From: an uncultured Bacillota bacterium
GTDB lineage: Bacteria > Bacillota > Limnochordia > Limnochordales > ZCTH02-B6
DNA: 14,534 nt
Assembly (NCBI GenBank): GCA_937916565.1
Contig: CALFSR010000224.1
Location: forward strand, 1-14,534
Direction: 5' to 3'
The stretch's first letter is position 1. Each line of letters starts with the position of its first letter. The notes beneath the pieces are model-generated. The model saw nothing but the letters and a program-made list of their open reading frames with translations, was not told the DNA's origin and did no database searches. The translations under genes and the position numbers were made by a program. Shown piece after piece: positions 13,251 through 14,534 of the stretch.

Positions 13251-13964
13251 CTAGGCGCGCCGCCGGAGGAGCCACCCCGCCACCAGCGATACCACCGCCA
13301 GCAAGGTTGCCGCGCTGATCCACGCCCAGGCCGGCCAGCCCGAAACCTCGTGGAAGCCCCGGACATCCCGGATCCAGCCGGGGAGGCGGGTGAGATCCCG
13401 CCAGCTGAAGCCCTCCCGTTGCCCGATGCTCACCCAAGCCTTGCCGCCTTCGCCCCGGGCGTCGTAGAGCACGCCGTAGTACGTGCCGGCCGAGGGCAGC
13501 CGGGCGCGGGTGTCTACGACGATGCGGGACCTGGTGCCCGTGACGGGCTCGTTGAACCGCTCCGGGCGGCCGCTGGGGGTCACGGTCAAGGCCCCCGCTC
13601 CCGCACCCTGGGGCGGGGCCACGGGGAGCTCGCCAGGTGGCTCGGGAAGCCCGGGGCCGAAGAGGACCACGACGGGTTCCGCGACCTGCTTGCGCGGTTC
13701 CTCGGGTATGCCGATCTGAATGGCGACCTCCCGGGGCTGGTCGTTCTTCAAGGCAAACCAGGTGTGCGGGGTCTCCGCGGTGAGCTCGGCGTAGATGACG
13801 TGCGACTTGGCCGGATCGGCGATGGAGGCGGCCGATTCGGGGGCGGCGGCCCGGGGCCCGGGAAAGAGCGGCCGGTGGGCCCAGCCCGTCCCGGAGAGGC
13901 AGAGGACCAGGGCAAGGACCAGAAGGGGTGCAAGGGCACGTTTCGGCGGGGGCTTGCAGGGCAT
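13251..13964 (-). CDS. Secreted, membrane-anchored protein of unknown function
   Basis: A 237-residue protein with a signal peptide (residues 1-29: KR, then ALAPLLVLALVLCLSG, cleavage likely after GWA) and a single C-terminal membrane helix (about 213-232, WISAATLLAVVSLVAGW) followed by Arg-Arg-Arg. It would face outward, tethered to the membrane. The ectodomain is beta-rich: AHRPLF at the mature N-terminus, VIYAELT, TPHTWFALK, VVVLFGPGLPEPPG, LPSAGTYYGVLYD and GKAWVSIGQREGFSWRDL. The pattern recalls an uncharacterised family of exported proteins (GPGLP ... GTYY ... IGxxExFS), recalled from memory. ATG 13964 is chosen because it begins the signal peptide and has GGGAGG seven bases upstream. 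An upstream ATG at 14036 adds 24 unlikely residues. The SD lies in a hairpin. Confidence 0.7.
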   Translation of the reverse strand: MPCKPPPKRALAPLLVLALVLCLSGTGWAHRPLFPGPRAAAPESAASIADPAKSHVIYAELTAETPHTWFALKNDQPREVAIQIGIPEEPRKQVAEPVVVLFGPGLPEPPGELPVAPPQGAGAGALTVTPSGRPERFNEPVTGTRSRIVVDTRARLPSAGTYYGVLYDARGEGGKAWVSIGQREGFSWRDLTRLPGWIRDVRGFHEVSGWPAWAWISAATLLAVVSLVAGWLLRRRA

Positions 13965-13971
13965 CCGGCAT

Positions 13972-13998
13972 CCTCCCGAGGTGGTATGCCTCGGGAGG
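13972..13998 (-). promoter_or_regulatory. Hairpin burying the SD of the secreted-protein gene
   Basis: In the mRNA, CCTCCCGAGG (13998-13989) and CCTCGGGAGG (13981-13972) form a perfect 10-bp stem with a CATACCA loop. The SD GGGAGG is the 3' arm and ends seven bases before ATG 13964. Translation would need the stem opened. It may instead act as a terminator for the upstream proW-type transcript. Confidence 0.5.
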
Positions 13999-14045
13999 GC
14001 GGGTTCGATACCGCAAGGAAGGCGGCGGTTGCCCATGACGCCGGC

Positions 14046-14071
14046 GGCCCCGGAGGCGAGCCCCCGGGGCC
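14046..14071 (-). terminator. Hairpin after the ProW-type gene
   Basis: GGCCCCGG (14046-14053) and CCGGGGCC (14064-14071) form an 8-bp stem extendable by two pairs past one mismatch. It begins about 15 bases beyond the stop codon of the minus-strand permease gene. No T-run follows. Confidence 0.45.
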
Positions 14072-14086
14072 ACCAGATAGGGGCCC

Positions 14087-14443
14087 TCAGTGGACTTCGG
14101 ACGTCTCCCAGCGCCGGGCGAAGGCCTGGGTGAGCCGGTCGATGACGATGGACAGGGCGACGATGGCGAGACCTGCCTCGAAGCCCCGCCCCACGTCGAT
14201 CCGGTTGATGGCCAGGAGCACCTCCTCGCCCACGCCCCTGGCCCCGATCATGGAAGCGATGACCACCACGGAAAGGGCCATCATGGTGGTCTGGTTGATG
14301 CCGGCCAGGATGGACGGCATGGCCAGGGGGAGGCGGACCTCCTTCAAGAGCTGCCAGCGGGTCGCGCCGTATGCCAGGGCCGCCTCCTGCACCTCCTGGG
14401 AGACCTGCCGGATTCCCAGGTTGGTCAGCAGCGCTTGTGTATC
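14087..14443 (-). pseudogene. Glycine betaine/proline-type ABC transporter permease (ProW/OpuAB), 3' part only
   Basis: C-terminal about 118 residues of a compatible-solute importer permease. The text is characteristic: LLTNLGIRQV at the upstream limit, the EAA loop (EAALAYGATRWQLLKEVRLP, then LAMPSILAG), INQTTMMALSVVVIASMIGA, and IVALSIVIDRLTQAF at the end. Full-length proteins have about 270-300 residues and several more membrane segments. Here a TAG at 14446-14444 closes the frame, and sequence to the right has a different character, with an IS-like end near 14480. The GTG at 14392 could not start a useful protein. The gene was probably cut by insertion of a mobile element or by a linked rearrangement. 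Confidence 0.85.
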
Positions 14444-14477
14444 CTAGGGCATCAGGAGTTTCTCGGTAGGGACGCTC

Positions 14478-14534
14478 CGAGAGTAGTGTCCGGTATGATG
14501 GTGTAAATTCGAGAATCAGGATGGCGTAGCAGTA
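14478..14534. mobile_element. Possible end of an IS256-family insertion sequence
   Basis: From about 14478 the sequence reads GAGAGTAGTGTCCGG, then, after a short gap, GTGTAAATTCGAG. This resembles the terminal inverted repeats of IS256/mutator-type elements (GAGAGTGTCC...TGTGTAAA), from memory. It is richer in A+T than its surroundings. No transposase is in the window; the element would continue beyond the right edge. The 35 bases between 14444 and 14478 belong neither to proW nor clearly to the IS end. Confidence 0.45.

Noticed and set aside
12454..14073. Minus-strand open frame of 539 codons
   Set aside because: Passes through three genes and the terminator at 13168-13198; a shadow of real genes.
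1..14534. CRISPR arrays, tRNA, rRNA, replication origin
   Set aside because: No regularly spaced repeats, cloverleaf with a GTTCRA arm, rRNA-like sequence or DnaA-box cluster was seen by eye.

Overview
The window is about 14.5 kb of GC-rich DNA. It most likely comes from a high-GC, endospore-forming Firmicute, for example a Limnochordia- or Symbiobacterium-like lineage. The lineage is inferred from a GerW/YtfJ-type sporulation gene next to a DUF2953 (YtfI-like) gene, as in Bacillus, together with strong Shine-Dalgarno (SD) sequences and many GTG or 4-base-overlap starts. The exact taxon cannot be fixed from the sequence alone.

Layout, left to right. (1) Bases 1-2745, minus strand: an oligopeptide/oligosaccharide ABC importer, with a family 5 binding protein lacking its 5' end, an intact DppB-type permease and a frameshifted DppC-type permease leaving the left edge. 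(2) 2768-3670, plus: a DUF4153-like membrane protein that also appears to lack its N-terminal part, head-to-head with the truncated binding protein. (3) 3788-4222, minus: a small CmpB-type (ABC type IV, PF06541) membrane protein. (4) 4340-5912, plus: hslO (Hsp33 redox chaperone) and a MerR regulator with a TipAS-like domain, followed by remnants of an MFS efflux gene. (5) 6123-7460, minus: a secreted S41 peptidase with an Ig-like N-terminal domain. (6) 7675-10671, plus: a GH3 beta-glucosidase split by a frameshift, then a YhcH/YjgK/YiaL protein. (7) 10999-13125, plus: ECF sigma factor, zinc-finger anti-sigma factor, DUF2953 protein and GerW/YtfJ protein, the first three overlapping by 4 bases. 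(8) 13251-13964, minus: a secreted, membrane-anchored protein of unknown function. (9) 14087-14443, minus: the 3' end of a ProW/OpuAB-type permease, then a stretch at the right edge that resembles the end of an IS256-family element.

How the genes may work together. The importer and the GH3 enzyme could form a beta-glucoside uptake and hydrolysis capability, because the binding protein carries a WTGFP...NP motif that I associate with sugar-binding members of family 5. The sigma/anti-sigma pair probably controls its own operon with the two sporulation-associated genes. The TipAS-type MerR gene sits next to a drug-efflux remnant, which suggests a decayed regulator/pump pair.

Two features stand out. 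The first is the number of broken genes (dppC, binding protein, probably DUF4153, MFS, GH3, proW). The second is that two genes, hslO and the secreted protein at 13964, have their SD sequences buried in a hairpin. The hslO hairpin, in front of a heat/oxidative-stress chaperone and containing a bulge and an internal loop, is a plausible RNA thermometer or other translational switch. I see no CRISPR array, tRNA, rRNA or replication origin.
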